The notes: generated by a model not told the origin, from the sequence alone. A stretch of 64,000 nucleotides of DNA from Pontibacter aydingkolensis (GCF_019443125.1 NZ_JAHYXK010000002.1:124001-188000); one strand, 5' to 3'. Counted from the first letter of the stretch, positions 35,482 through 45,043 are shown. Numbers and translations are program-made.

Positions 35482-36597
35482 TTAAGCCCCCGTAGCCTCT
35501 CCGCCTTCGTTTGTTTTTGGTGGTGGCCTGCGAATGATGGGGCGTGGCCTGGGTGGTTTAGGTTTTTCTTCTTCGCCTGGTGCTGGTGCTTCTGGCTTTG
35601 GTTCCTGTGGTTCAGGAGTAGCATCTGATTTACCAGTGACTTGAGCCGGAGAAACAGGCCGCTTTATTACAGGTCGTGGCCTTGGTGTTGCCGGCTTTTG
35701 GTCTGGTTGCTCAGTAGGTTCCATAGCAGCTGGTGCAACAATTTTATCTTCCTGCTTTGCCCCCTCTTCGGTTGCTGGTTTCTGCAGTGCAACCGGCCGC
35801 TTTATTACCGGCCTCGGGCGCGGTGCAGGTTTAGGAACCTCTTCAGTAGTACCCGCCGCCGGACTTGCATCAGTTACCGGTGGCTGTTCCTCAGTAGGTT
35901 TTTGCAGTGCAGCTGGTCGTTTTATAACAGGCCGTGGCCGTGGTGTGGCAGGTGAAGTTGCTTTATCTTCTTCTGCTGCTGGCTTAGTTGCAGGCGCTTC
36001 CTCATTTACCGCTGGCGTTTCTGGCTTTTGCAGCGCAGCCGGCCTTTTTATAACAGGGCGCGGCCTGGCTTGTTTAGCGTCTTCGCTGGCAGCTGGCTTC
36101 GGTTGTTCATCAGTTGCAGTTGGTTTGCCGATAACAGGCCGCTTGATAACTGGTCTCGGCTTGGCTGGAGTTGCCCCTTGCTCTGTACTTGACTTTTCCT
36201 CCGCACTTTCTTCTTTCTTAGGCAAAGCTGCCGGCCTGCGCACAACAGGCCTTGGCTTAGGCGTAGAAATTTCTGCACCAGATGTTTCCTGTGGAACAGT
36301 AGGTTGCGCAGGGGTACTATCTACACTAGCAGCAGTTGGAGTACCTGCGGCAGGCGAAACTGCTCTTCTGGCTGCAGGCCTTGGTGCTGCGGTGGCAGGC
36401 GCTGTTTTTGGCACATCCTCTTCGGCCAGGTGGAAGCGCAGGCGTATGTTATTCAGCTGCATCTTAACAGCCACCAAAAAACTGTTGGGGTGCATTTGCG
36501 CATACATCTCCTGCCAGGCCGCAAAGCGAACAGGGTCACCGGCTTCGAAAGCCGATTTGTTTATCCGTTTTTTTATCAGGTACTCTTCGTAGGTCAT
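35482..36597 (-). CDS. Basic proline-rich repeat protein
   Basis: 371 residues. The first 70 residues form a charged helical region (TYEEYLIKKRINKSAFEAGD). The rest is low-complexity Pro/Ala/Glu/Lys with seven copies of a RPRPVIKRPAALQKP-like unit spaced 25-40 residues apart, the last as RPRPIIRRPPPK. No signal peptide or membrane segment. The repeats are positively charged islands in an acidic background, as in proteins that bind nucleic acid, ribosomes or membranes. Function unknown. It lies 54 bases upstream of kbl in the same direction. Antisense open frames here are by-products of the GC-rich repeats. Confidence 0.7.
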   Translation of the reverse strand: MTYEEYLIKKRINKSAFEAGDPVRFAAWQEMYAQMHPNSFLVAVKMQLNNIRLRFHLAEEDVPKTAPATAAPRPAARRAVSPAAGTPTAASVDSTPAQPTVPQETSGAEISTPKPRPVVRRPAALPKKEESAEEKSSTEQGATPAKPRPVIKRPVIGKPTATDEQPKPAASEDAKQARPRPVIKRPAALQKPETPAVNEEAPATKPAAEEDKATSPATPRPRPVIKRPAALQKPTEEQPPVTDASPAAGTTEEVPKPAPRPRPVIKRPVALQKPATEEGAKQEDKIVAPAAMEPTEQPDQKPATPRPRPVIKRPVSPAQVTGKSDATPEPQEPKPEAPAPGEEEKPKPPRPRPIIRRPPPKTNEGGEATGA

Positions 36598-37002
36598 TTC
36601 TGCGCCTGGCTTGCAACTATTACGGCAAAGTTACGGGCTTCATACTTAAAAACAGTCTTTTACGCTTAAAATGCAGCTGCAGGCTTAACAAATATAAGAA
36701 AATACGGCTCCTGAAACAGCTGTACATTATTTATACTTTACTCTTATATTATCTCTTTATTAAATCTGTGGCTGGCTATTTCAGGCTCCAGAAACCCAAC
36801 ATACCTTTGTGCCAAGGTTAGTAATAGGTTAGTTAAATTAGTGAGTAAAACGAAGGTGTTGGCCCAAAGCTAATACCTTTGCTTTTTTGTGATATAGCTA
36901 CCTTTACCCTTATTTTCTGTTAGCTCCCTGCCATTACTGGTGCTTATACTTTCACTATTGCCTTGAATTCGGTTACTTTGTGTAACGAATTTTTATTTAT
37001 AT
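36598..37002. other. Divergent promoter region, 405 bases
   Basis: Between the repeat protein gene (minus) and threonine dehydrogenase gene (plus). Two TACCTTTG boxes matching the Bacteroidota -7 element TAnnTTTG lie at 36802-36809 and 36874-36881, without a convincing -33 TTTG at the right distance. No RNA gene recognised. Confidence 0.35.
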
Positions 37003-37983
37003 ATGGCAAACACAACTGACACAATATTGGTGATAGGTGCCTGCGGGCAACTCGGCTCTGAGCTTACGCTGGAGCTGCGTAATATGTATGGGGGAGCAAA
37101 TGTAGTAGCGGCAGATATTGCGGCACCAAAACAAGCCGATTTGCGCGATTCAGGTCCTTTCGAAAAAATTGATGTACTGAACCTGAAAGCAATGGGTGAG
37201 TTAGCCTCTAAGTATAAATTCAAGCAGATCTACCACCTGGCGGCTGTGCTGTCGGCCACTGGCGAGAAAAACCCGAAGTTTGCCTGGCAGTTAAACATGG
37301 ACGGCCTGTTTAACGTGCTTGACCTTGCCCTGGAGCAGAAAGTAGAAAAAATATACTGGCCAAGCTCTATTGCAGTTTTCGGACCAAACACACCACGACA
37401 GAACACACCGCAGCACACCATCATGGACCCAAATACGGTGTATGGTATCAGTAAACAGGCTGGTGAGCGCTGGTGCGAGTATTACTTTGAAAAGTATGGC
37501 CTTGATGTGCGCAGCCTGCGTTACCCTGGCCTTATCGGCTATAAAGCATTGCCTGGCGGCGGCACTACCGATTATGCTGTAGATATCTATCACAAGGCGC
37601 TAGAGGACGCAAAATTTGAGTGCTTCCTGAGCGAAGACACTTACCTGCCGATGATGTACATGCCAGATGCGCTAAAAGCTACCCTGGACCTGATGCACGC
37701 CCCAGCCGAGCAGGTGAAGGTGCGCAGTTCATATAACCTCAGCGCGATAAGCTTCTCGCCCAAAGATATAACTGCCTCTATTCAAAAGCACATTCCTGAA
37801 TTTGAGATAACTTATAAGCCAGACTCACGCCAGCAAATTGCCGACTCGTGGCCACAAAGTATAGACGACAGCGCCGCCCAGCAGGATTGGGGCTGGAAAC
37901 CAGCTTACAACCTGGATGCCATGACAGCCGATATGCTCCTGAACCTAAAGAAAATGAAAGAGGAGCACGCTGTAGGACAGTAA
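37003..37983 (+). CDS. tdh: L-threonine 3-dehydrogenase, SDR (epimerase-like) type
   Basis: 326 residues. Rossmann start ILVIGACGQLGSELTLELR, then HLAAVLSATGEKNP, the YGISK pair (PNTVYGISKQAGE, catalytic Tyr and Lys) and LRYPGLIG. The features ACGQxG and the loop LSATGE fit the short-chain type threonine dehydrogenase rather than sugar epimerases. It oxidises threonine to 2-amino-3-ketobutyrate for kbl. A strong terminator follows. Confidence 0.88.
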   Translation: MANTTDTILVIGACGQLGSELTLELRNMYGGANVVAADIAAPKQADLRDSGPFEKIDVLNLKAMGELASKYKFKQIYHLAAVLSATGEKNPKFAWQLNMDGLFNVLDLALEQKVEKIYWPSSIAVFGPNTPRQNTPQHTIMDPNTVYGISKQAGERWCEYYFEKYGLDVRSLRYPGLIGYKALPGGGTTDYAVDIYHKALEDAKFECFLSEDTYLPMMYMPDALKATLDLMHAPAEQVKVRSSYNLSAISFSPKDITASIQKHIPEFEITYKPDSRQQIADSWPQSIDDSAAQQDWGWKPAYNLDAMTADMLLNLKKMKEEHAVGQ

Positions 37984-38013
37984 GTAAAAAAAACAAGTAT
38001 AAGTACAAAGTAT

Positions 38014-38042
38014 AAGGCGGTGCAAATGCACCGCCTTTTTTT
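38014..38042 (+). terminator. Terminator of threonine dehydrogenase gene
   Basis: The stem AAGGCGGTGCA / TGCACCGCCTT with a two-base loop is followed by a run of seven T, 30 bases after the stop. Confidence 0.9.
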
Positions 38043-38190
38043 ATGGCCTCCCTTTAAAAAGCTGTATGCTAAAGTATAAAATAACCGCTGTGTTTATGTT
38101 TAATGCGTATGTACATATTGTTTAACGAGAGTTCCAAATAGCACAGCCTATACCTGTGCCTCATACACTAATAGCAGTAAAGTATAAATT

Positions 38191-38508
38191 ATGAATATCC
38201 TGGAGTGCGACGACAACCATTTAAGGCAGTTGATTTTTGAGAAAGAAAAAGTTATAGTAAAGTTTATTGATGAGACCTGCCCCATTTGCCAGCGCCTTGC
38301 CCCTACTTTTACAAAACTAGCCTCTCAACCTTTATACAGCGATGTTACCTTTGTACGCATGCACGCCAGCCAAAACCCGGTTTCCAGCAAAGAGGTTAAA
38401 CAAAAAGGCACACCATTTTTTGCCACTTATCTGAATGGCACTCTTCAGGAGTGTGGCTTGTTATCATCTGAAGAAGAAATAAAGCAGCTGCTGCAAAGGC
38501 TTAATTAG
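38191..38508 (+). CDS. Thioredoxin-like protein
   Basis: 105 residues with a thioredoxin fold: VIVKFIDETCPICQRLAPTF carries a CPIC motif (C30, C33) in place of CGPC, and GTPFFATYLNG holds the cis-proline. No signal peptide, so it is cytoplasmic. A disulfide reductase or glutaredoxin-like role is likely. It is a single gene 67 bases ahead of the DUF4403 gene. Confidence 0.82.
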   Translation: MNILECDDNHLRQLIFEKEKVIVKFIDETCPICQRLAPTFTKLASQPLYSDVTFVRMHASQNPVSSKEVKQKGTPFFATYLNGTLQECGLLSSEEEIKQLLQRLN

Positions 38509-38604
38509 CTAATTCACAAAATTTTGCAGCGCTGTCGCAGCATACTATAGTTCATATCAAAACAGTATGGTAACTTGCGCCGCTTTTTAAATCAGGCAAA
38601 ACAC

Positions 38605-40059
38605 GTGAAGAAAATAACACTCCCTTTTATCAGCTCTATACTTTTAGTTACAGTATTAAGCTTTACCCAATCAGGCTGTTCCAGCACCGATAAGCTGAAC
38701 ACATCGGCACCGGCCACAGCGGCTACAACTGCCCCGGTATACAGGCCACAACTATCATCCATCTCGGTTCCTATCTCCATCTCTATTGCGGCGATGGAAG
38801 AAAAGCTGAATAACGAAGTTAAAGGCATTTTATACAAAGACACTAACTTGGATGATGACAACGTAGCCGTAACGGTTTCGAAGAATGGCCGCATGAGCAT
38901 CCGCGCAGAGAAAGACAAAGTATACTTTAGTGTGCCTTTGCGCATTTACGCCAAAGGCCGCTGGAAGTGGGACCCCTGCAAGCTTTGCCCTGCTATTGAC
39001 AAAACCGAAGACACGACCTTCGACATGATCATTAAAACTGAAAGCCGGATTGGCCTGACTGATGACTATAAAATAAACACCATCACCAGCGGCGATTTTG
39101 AGTGGGGCAACACCAAGCCTGTTCTGGAACTGGGTCCGCTTAAAATTGGCCTGGCTCGCTTTGTTGAGCCTGCACTGCGCGGCCAGATGGCTACCTTATC
39201 CAAACAACTGGATAAAGAACTGCAAAGCCATCTTGACATGAAAAAATATGTAGCCGATGCCTGGCAGATGATTCAGCAGCCAGTAAAGCTGGACGATGGC
39301 ATGAATGCCTGGCTTACCGTAATACCCAAAGAAGTACGCATAGCACCACTTAACGCACAAAACGGCACCCTAAACACACGCTTGGGTATTACCTCTTATA
39401 TATCGGTAACTACAGACGGCAAGCCGCAGACACAGATAAACAAAGCACTGCCTAAGCTGATTGTAGACAGCCGACTTAGTGAGGATATACAGATAGGACT
39501 TACCACAACCATACCTTATGCCCATGTCAGCAAAATGATACAGACGCAGGTTGCCAAACAGACCTATAAGTTTGACGGTGGCAAAAGTGAAATTACCGTT
39601 AACGATGCTACTGTAACTCCTGGCGGCGAACAGCTGATTATGATGCTGGATGTTAACGGCAAAACAAAGGCAGGCATGTTTACTAAAAAGATTGTTGGTA
39701 AAGTATACTTGCGCGGCACGCCCTACTATGACGCCCAAACAGCTTCCATTAAAGTGCGTGATGTAGACTATGACCTGGACACAAAGGACAAACTGTTGAG
39801 CACGGCCAGCTGGCTCGCCAAGAATAAGTTTATAGACATGATTCAGGCGCAGGTAAACATACCAGTGCAAAGCCAATTAGACGATGCCAAAAAGATGCTG
39901 CAGAATACACTGGATAAGCAGGGCCGAGTACATGAGTCGCTGCTGCTGCGCGGAAGTATAAAACACATTACACCGGATAACATTTACCTGACCCAGGATG
40001 GCATTAAAGCTGTTGTTAACGCAAAAGGCACGCTTACGGCAACGGTGGATAAGCTGTAG
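38605..40059 (+). CDS. DUF4403 family lipoprotein
   Basis: 484 residues from the GTG at 38605. The open frame extends to a TTG at 38575, but the lipoprotein signal MKKITLPFISSILLVTVLSF and lipobox QSGC fit this start. The pattern SSISVPISISIAAMEEKLNN, the paired EPALRGQMATLSKQLDKELQ segment and the repeated beta structure fit DUF4403, a family I know mainly from Bacteroidota and Proteobacteria, without assigned function. The structure may be a lipid-binding tubular fold. It faces the gene at 40156 across a long terminator hairpin. Confidence 0.8.
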   Translation: MKKITLPFISSILLVTVLSFTQSGCSSTDKLNTSAPATAATTAPVYRPQLSSISVPISISIAAMEEKLNNEVKGILYKDTNLDDDNVAVTVSKNGRMSIRAEKDKVYFSVPLRIYAKGRWKWDPCKLCPAIDKTEDTTFDMIIKTESRIGLTDDYKINTITSGDFEWGNTKPVLELGPLKIGLARFVEPALRGQMATLSKQLDKELQSHLDMKKYVADAWQMIQQPVKLDDGMNAWLTVIPKEVRIAPLNAQNGTLNTRLGITSYISVTTDGKPQTQINKALPKLIVDSRLSEDIQIGLTTTIPYAHVSKMIQTQVAKQTYKFDGGKSEITVNDATVTPGGEQLIMMLDVNGKTKAGMFTKKIVGKVYLRGTPYYDAQTASIKVRDVDYDLDTKDKLLSTASWLAKNKFIDMIQAQVNIPVQSQLDDAKKMLQNTLDKQGRVHESLLLRGSIKHITPDNIYLTQDGIKAVVNAKGTLTATVDKL

Positions 40060-40081
40060 TTATTTCTGGACAAAGACTTTT

Positions 40082-40135
40082 TGATAAAAGACAAAGGACT
40101 TATTCCTACATGGGAGAGTCCTTTGTCTTTTATCA
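40082..40135. terminator. Bidirectional terminator with 19-base perfect stem
   Basis: TGATAAAAGACAAAGGACT and its exact complement are separated by 16 bases, between convergent genes. The length is unusual. An imperfect copy of the left arm (GGACAAAGACTTTTTGA) directly precedes it. Confidence 0.8.
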
Positions 40136-40155
40136 TATAATCCTTAGTCAAAAGA

Positions 40156-40899
40156 TTAAAGTTTCTCTATCGGCTTAGGGCTGTTAAATACTTTATCAGG
40201 CACGGTGGTTGGGGCAGCAATATGTGTTAGCCTAAAGTCGCTTTGGGGATTGCTGCGGTTGCTGGCCAGTTTTATACTTCCGTAGGTTTGGTAGTCGTTC
40301 CAGTGGCGGGTAAAGGCTGGCTCGGCATCGTTATAGTTGCGGTAAAATGCCCATTGGGTAACTAAGCCATCTTTTTTATCAACCCAGAGTTTATACTTAT
40401 TCTGCGGCGTTAGACCTACATTCTCAAAGGTCATCTGCAATACATCAGCCTTAGCACCGTCCATGGTAGTTTCTTCGCCGATATATTTTAAAGTTACTCC
40501 GGGATCCTGCAGTTTAAAGGGCATTACCAGCCAGTAGGAGTTGTTTATCCAGAGGGCGTAGGCCCGGTCCAGCAGCTTTTGCTTTTCTTCGGGGTTTTGT
40601 AGTTCCTGCCCTGCCACGTATACTTTGCCATCTTTTGTTTGTGTGTCTATAATCGCTACCAAACTGTCTTTCTCCCACCTGAAACGGTTCTGGTGCTTGT
40701 CCCAAACCTGATACTGGTTGTTAAAAGTCCAGGCAAGGTAGCGGGTATCATTCCAGGCTTTTTCACCGCCCATGTTCTTCATCACGTTGTCGGCTATACT
40801 TTTTGCTTCCGAATCAGTGGTTTGTGCCTTTAACAAGGCAAATGGCAACATAAGCAGGCATAGCATAAGTATGCCCCGGAACTCTCTATTATATGGCAT
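40156..40899 (-). CDS. Exported protein, possibly lipoprotein-carrier (LolA-like) fold
   Basis: 247 residues with a signal peptide (FRGILMLCLLMLPFALLKAQ). The mature part starts AKSIADNVMKNMGGEKAWND and has a strand-rich pattern with many tryptophans (YLAWTFNNQYQVWDKHQNRF, YKLWVDKKDGLVTQWAFYR). This is the usual layout of outer-membrane lipoprotein sorting-like proteins of Bacteroidota. Function not established. Confidence 0.65.
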   Translation of the reverse strand: MPYNREFRGILMLCLLMLPFALLKAQTTDSEAKSIADNVMKNMGGEKAWNDTRYLAWTFNNQYQVWDKHQNRFRWEKDSLVAIIDTQTKDGKVYVAGQELQNPEEKQKLLDRAYALWINNSYWLVMPFKLQDPGVTLKYIGEETTMDGAKADVLQMTFENVGLTPQNKYKLWVDKKDGLVTQWAFYRNYNDAEPAFTRHWNDYQTYGSIKLASNRSNPQSDFRLTHIAAPTTVPDKVFNSPKPIEKL

Positions 40900-41048
40900 C
40901 AGTCTAGGATTAAATACAGGTATAAATTACAAGATATTACGTTAATTAACAATGTTAAGACGACATCTGAAAGTCACTATATCTTGGTAATTTAACCATA
41001 CTATATATGGTGCCGTATCATAGGCATTATAACTTATATAGAATAAAT

Positions 41049-42011
41049 ATGCCTGATTATACTATCAAAGATATTTTTGGCTTACTTAAAACCACATTCA
41101 GCGAGTTCATGGAAAACAACTCGCTTTTGCTGGCAGCTGCTCTTGCATTTAACGCTATATTCTCCATTCCTCCCCTACTCATTATCATTATAAGAGCAGC
41201 AGGAGCTATTTTCGGAGAAAAAGCCATCTCCGGAGAGCTATCTAGTCAGATATCGAAAGCTATTGGGCCACAGGCAGCCCAGGAAGTGGAGGTTATCATA
41301 CAAAACGCAGAGGTAAGCGAGTCGAGCGGGTTAGCCCTTTGGATTGGTATAGGTACGCTGATCTTTGCAGCCACCACTTTTTTTGTAACCCTGCAGCAAT
41401 CATTAAACAAAACCTGGAACCTGAAGGTAAAGCCCACCAACAGTATTATGCGCATGGCCAAAGAACGCGTTTTTTCTTTTGGCATTATACTTAGCATTGC
41501 CTTGCTTATGCTGGTGTCGTTTGTACTTAGTGCGGCCATCTCCATCATGAGTGATTATATATCAGACATGCTTCCCGGTTTAGGTGTGTGGGTCATAAAG
41601 CTAATAGACTTTATTGTTTCGGTGGGGATAATCACGCTGCTTTTTGCCCTCATATTTAAGTACCTGCCGGATGCCCGGATTCGTTGGAAAGACACATTAA
41701 TAGGCGCATTTATTACTGCATTACTTTTTGGCATTGGCAAGTTTTTAATAAGCTGGTATATCGGCACATCCGACCCTGGGTCTGCTTATGGCGCTGCGGG
41801 TTCTATTATAGTTATACTTGTCTGGATATACTATTCCTCGATGATCGTGCTTCTAGGGGCTGAATTTACACAACAGTATGCCCAAAAGTATGGCCAGCGC
41901 ATCAGGCCAAAAGAGCACGCCGTGTTTGTGGAGGAACGTGAGGTAACAGAAGACAAAGCAGACAAACAAAGCGGCAGGCCGCCTGCTGAGGGAAGGTATA
42001 AAGAGCATTAA
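41049..42011 (+). CDS. YihY/BrkB family membrane protein
   Basis: 320 residues from the ATG at 41049; an earlier in-frame ATG at 41007 adds 14 poorly conserved residues. Six hydrophobic segments. NSLLLAAALAFNAIFSIPPL near the N-terminus and SDPGSAYGAAGSIIVILVWI near the C-terminus are YihY hallmarks. The hydrophilic tail is charged. Once called ribonuclease BN, the family is now regarded as membrane transport-like proteins of uncertain role. Confidence 0.9.
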   Translation: MPDYTIKDIFGLLKTTFSEFMENNSLLLAAALAFNAIFSIPPLLIIIIRAAGAIFGEKAISGELSSQISKAIGPQAAQEVEVIIQNAEVSESSGLALWIGIGTLIFAATTFFVTLQQSLNKTWNLKVKPTNSIMRMAKERVFSFGIILSIALLMLVSFVLSAAISIMSDYISDMLPGLGVWVIKLIDFIVSVGIITLLFALIFKYLPDARIRWKDTLIGAFITALLFGIGKFLISWYIGTSDPGSAYGAAGSIIVILVWIYYSSMIVLLGAEFTQQYAQKYGQRIRPKEHAVFVEEREVTEDKADKQSGRPPAEGRYKEH

Positions 42012-42050
42012 AAATATCGCGCTACCAAAACAGGTAGCGCGATATTTTTT
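42011..42050. terminator. Bidirectional terminator
   Basis: The stem AAAAATATCGCGCTACC / GGTAGCGCGATATTTTT with a six-base loop lies between the convergent YihY and barrel protein genes and overlaps both gene ends. Confidence 0.88.
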
Positions 42051-43290
42051 ACTTGAACATAATACCTACAGCGAGACTGATTTCCTGTATTTTAGTATCT
42101 ACTGCCAACGCGCTCGAAAATCCTCCTCTCCTCGATAAACGCAGTTCGGTCACAAAGTCCATCTTTTTAGAAATAGGAGCCAAAATCCCTGCTCCGCCTA
42201 TCAAACCGAAATTTGCTTTTTTGTACTTCTCCATTGCGTCTCCTGTATACTGCCTTTCGTAGGAGGTATCTTTATTATAAACAGAATGGCGAACACCGTC
42301 CATACTCAGCAGTAAAGTATAGCTTGCCCCAAGGTTCACGAAAGGCCTGAGTTTACCTTTGGGATATGTATAGCGGAGCATAAGCGGAAATGAAAGAAAC
42401 TGTGCATCAAAGCTAACATCAAATTCACCCTCAGATCCATTCAGGGTTTTTGCTTTGTTAAAGGCCTGGGTTTTTAGTCTGGAATAGAAAGCCCCTGTGT
42501 AAACCGATAATTTCTCGTTAACCTCTCTAAGGTTCAAATCAACTGCTATGCCTCCGGTTATAGAGGTATAAGGGTCAAATTCACCGTAGTACTTAATTGC
42601 TTCTTCTTCTCCTGAGATAGTGAGTTGCTGCACTGATCCTCCCACCAGAACACCGGCAGAAACTTTGAATTTATGATCTCCTTCTTTTGCAAAGCCTTCT
42701 TCTTTTGGGGCAACACATGCGTTGTAGTTGTTCACTAGTTTCTTCAGGCTGCTTTGCTTAAGCTCTGTTCTTTCAATTTGGCTTTGCATGCCGTCGCAAC
42801 CGATAAGCGCAACCGTAAGCACACTAATATAAGGCTTTAAAACACTGTTATAGGTTTTACCATTACTGTCTTTTAACTGCCTCGTTTCTTCCTTGAGTTC
42901 TACCAGCTTGCCTTCCACTGTTTCGATAAAGAAACGCTCCGTTACATCTGTTTCTCTCAGGAAGTATAGATTGGCCTTGCCCAGCGCCAAAGCTTCAAGA
43001 AAGAAAAATTTTGCAACACTTTCGGAACCTGGAACCTGCTTAGTTATATAAAGCTGGCCTTGGTCAAAACCATACTTCTGAAGAGCATCCGGCGTATAAA
43101 TAACTGTGCTACTTTCATTATTTCGCTTAAAGGCTACCTCTCTCCCACGCTTTACTTCTCCCCTATAGTCTAGCAAACCATCCACTCTTTCACCGGAAGA
43201 AAGAACTACGAAACCTGGCTTAAAATTACTTTGTGCAAATGAGATTAATGGAAAAAGAAGAATCACTAAAAAGCTGTAAAGCTGTCTCAT
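42049..43290 (-). CDS. Outer-membrane beta-barrel protein
   Basis: 413 residues from the ATG at 43290. The frame is open 19 codons further, but the signal peptide MRQLYSFLVILLFPLISFAQ starts here. The N-terminal half (FVVLSSGERVDGLLDYRGEV) resembles periplasmic domains of this protein type. From about residue 200 alternating strands with aromatic ends (LSVYTGAFYSRL, LRPFVNLGASYTLLLS, EISLAVGIMFK) form a PorT-like barrel, and the last residue pair FK fits an outer-membrane sorting end. Role unknown. Confidence 0.75.
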   Translation of the reverse strand: MRQLYSFLVILLFPLISFAQSNFKPGFVVLSSGERVDGLLDYRGEVKRGREVAFKRNNESSTVIYTPDALQKYGFDQGQLYITKQVPGSESVAKFFFLEALALGKANLYFLRETDVTERFFIETVEGKLVELKEETRQLKDSNGKTYNSVLKPYISVLTVALIGCDGMQSQIERTELKQSSLKKLVNNYNACVAPKEEGFAKEGDHKFKVSAGVLVGGSVQQLTISGEEEAIKYYGEFDPYTSITGGIAVDLNLREVNEKLSVYTGAFYSRLKTQAFNKAKTLNGSEGEFDVSFDAQFLSFPLMLRYTYPKGKLRPFVNLGASYTLLLSMDGVRHSVYNKDTSYERQYTGDAMEKYKKANFGLIGGAGILAPISKKMDFVTELRLSRRGGFSSALAVDTKIQEISLAVGIMFK

Positions 43291-43344
43291 ATAGTACTTT
43301 ATATATATATTATCAATAGTCAAAAGTAATAAAAGACATACAAG

Positions 43345-43385
43345 CAAGAGAGGGCTTCCCTAAATTTTCAGGAAGCCCTCTCTTG
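43345..43385 (-). terminator. Hairpin after rlmN
   Basis: A 15-base perfect stem (CAAGAGAGGGCTTCC / GGAAGCCCTCTCTTG) lies 24 bases after the rlmN stop. There is no clean T-run on the minus strand, so the terminator is strong in stem but atypical. Confidence 0.6.
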
Positions 43386-43408
43386 TATACTTTACAGAAG
43401 TGTTGATA

Positions 43409-44482
43409 TTACGCTGTCTTCTTCTCCTTCACGGCCAACTGCCCACAGGCAGCATCAATATCCTTACCACGGCTGCGGCGCACATTTACCTGCACGCCTC
43501 TGTCAGCAAGGTAATAGATAAAGTCCTGCAGGCGATCATCGTTGGTGTTTACGAAATCGGCATTCTCAATCGGGTTATACTCTATCAGGTTTATCTTGCA
43601 CGGAATGAGTTTAGAGAAACGCAGAAGCTCTTCGGCATCTTCCAGCGAGTCGTTAAAGTTATCGAACACGATGTACTCGTAAGTTACCTTGCGGTCAGTT
43701 ATTTCATGGTAATACTTCAGTGCATCAGTTAGAGCCTCCAGCGAGTTGGTCTCGTTAATCGGCATGATCTGGTTGCGTTTCTCGTCGTTGGCAGCGTGCA
43801 GTGAAAGAGCCAGGTTAGCCTTCACACCATCATCTGCCATCTTCTTGATCATCTTGGCAATACCGGCTGTGCTTACCGTAATGCGTCGTGCTGCCATACC
43901 CAATCCATCGTGTGCAGTAATGCGCTCAATACTCTTCATTACGTTGGCGTAGTTCAGCATCGGCTCCCCCATACCCATATAAACTATGTTGGTAAGCGGT
44001 GTACCGTACTGGCGCATGCTTTGCTCGTTTATGCGCACCACCTGGTCGTAAATCTCGGCGGCATCTAGGTTGCGCACGCGGTCCATGTAGCCGGTGGCGC
44101 AAAACTTGCAGGTAAGCGAGCACCCAACCTGGCTGCTCACGCAGGCGGTCTTACGCTCGTTGTGCGGTATCAGCACACCCTCTACAATATTGCTGTCGTG
44201 AAGTTTAAAAGCAGATTTGATCGTGCCGTCGTTGCTCAGCTGCTCAGTAGCCACCTCTACCGCGTTAATGGCAAAGCACTGCTCCAGTTTCTCGCGCAAA
44301 GCCAGGCTCACGTTGTTCATCTCTGAAAAGGACTGGGCTGAGTGCTTCCAGAGCCACTCGTATACCTGCTTGGCACGAAACGGTTTCTCGCCCTGCTCCA
44401 CCAGCCACGCCTTCATATCGTCAAGTGTTAGCTTACGGATGTCTTTTTTATTGATGATGTTTATATCTGCAATCAAATTCAT
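43409..44482 (-). CDS. rlmN: Dual-specificity rRNA/tRNA A2503/A37 methyltransferase RlmN
   Basis: 357 residues. The radical SAM motif is CSLTCKFCATG (Cx3Cx2C), followed by VYMGMGEPMLNY and RRITVSTAGI, and the C-terminal catalytic cysteine is in DAACGQLA. It methylates C2 of A2503 in 23S rRNA and A37 in some tRNAs. It is followed by a thioesterase gene upstream on the same strand (21 bases), which likely shares a promoter. Confidence 0.96.
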   Translation of the reverse strand: MNLIADINIINKKDIRKLTLDDMKAWLVEQGEKPFRAKQVYEWLWKHSAQSFSEMNNVSLALREKLEQCFAINAVEVATEQLSNDGTIKSAFKLHDSNIVEGVLIPHNERKTACVSSQVGCSLTCKFCATGYMDRVRNLDAAEIYDQVVRINEQSMRQYGTPLTNIVYMGMGEPMLNYANVMKSIERITAHDGLGMAARRITVSTAGIAKMIKKMADDGVKANLALSLHAANDEKRNQIMPINETNSLEALTDALKYYHEITDRKVTYEYIVFDNFNDSLEDAEELLRFSKLIPCKINLIEYNPIENADFVNTNDDRLQDFIYYLADRGVQVNVRRSRGKDIDAACGQLAVKEKKTA

Positions 44483-44503
44483 ACTGCAAAATTACAAAAA
44501 TCT

Positions 44504-44932
44504 TCAGGCTTTAGTTTCAATTTTCGCCTTTACTTCGGCAGGCAGGGCCATTAATTTCCGGTTCTGGTAATCAAAGCACAACATTCCTGTTTTAGCGCGC
44601 GCCACTTCTTTGTCCTGCTGGTTTACAATATGGTACGTAATATCGAAGCCATACTTGCTGATATCGTCGAAAGCCAGTTTTATACGTAGCACATCGCCAT
44701 AAAAGCCTTCACCTTTATACTCTATCGCCACATCGGCCATGATCATACCGGCTCCGCCTATGTTAAGCTCACTCCAGCCAAAGTGCCCCAGCAGTTGCAT
44801 GCGCGCCTCATGTATGATAGAAAGCAGCGCATCGTTGCCCAGGTGGTTGCCGTAGTTAAGGTCGGTTATGCGTACGGGTATGGTTGTTTCAAAGTGTATA
44901 TGCTCTGGTATAGTTACTTTTATTCTTGCCAT
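44504..44932 (-). CDS. Acyl-CoA thioesterase (hotdog fold)
   Basis: 142 residues, 4-hydroxybenzoyl-CoA thioesterase type: VRITDLNYGNHLGNDALLSI carries the conserved aspartate and the GNHLGND helix start, and IEYKGEGFYGDVLRIKLAFD the following strands. It could act on acyl-CoA or acyl-ACP; the substrate is unknown. It ends 21 bases before rlmN. Confidence 0.85.
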   Translation of the reverse strand: MARIKVTIPEHIHFETTIPVRITDLNYGNHLGNDALLSIIHEARMQLLGHFGWSELNIGGAGMIMADVAIEYKGEGFYGDVLRIKLAFDDISKYGFDITYHIVNQQDKEVARAKTGMLCFDYQNRKLMALPAEVKAKIETKA

Positions 44933-45043
44933 TTGTGCTCTTTTGTAATAGATTTAGTTTTATACTTGCATAAAGACGCAAGCTGCCGAAAGTTATTATT
45001 TATTTGTGCTTGGCATTTAAAGGTTGCCAATAAATCAGTATTA

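Noticed and set aside
35641..36592. Long plus-strand open frames of 104, 215 and 121 codons
   Set aside because: They are antisense to the proline-rich repeat protein; repetitive GC-rich sequence opens all frames.
39370..39876. 168-codon minus-strand frame
   Set aside because: Antisense shadow of the DUF4403 gene, without a start region or family pattern.
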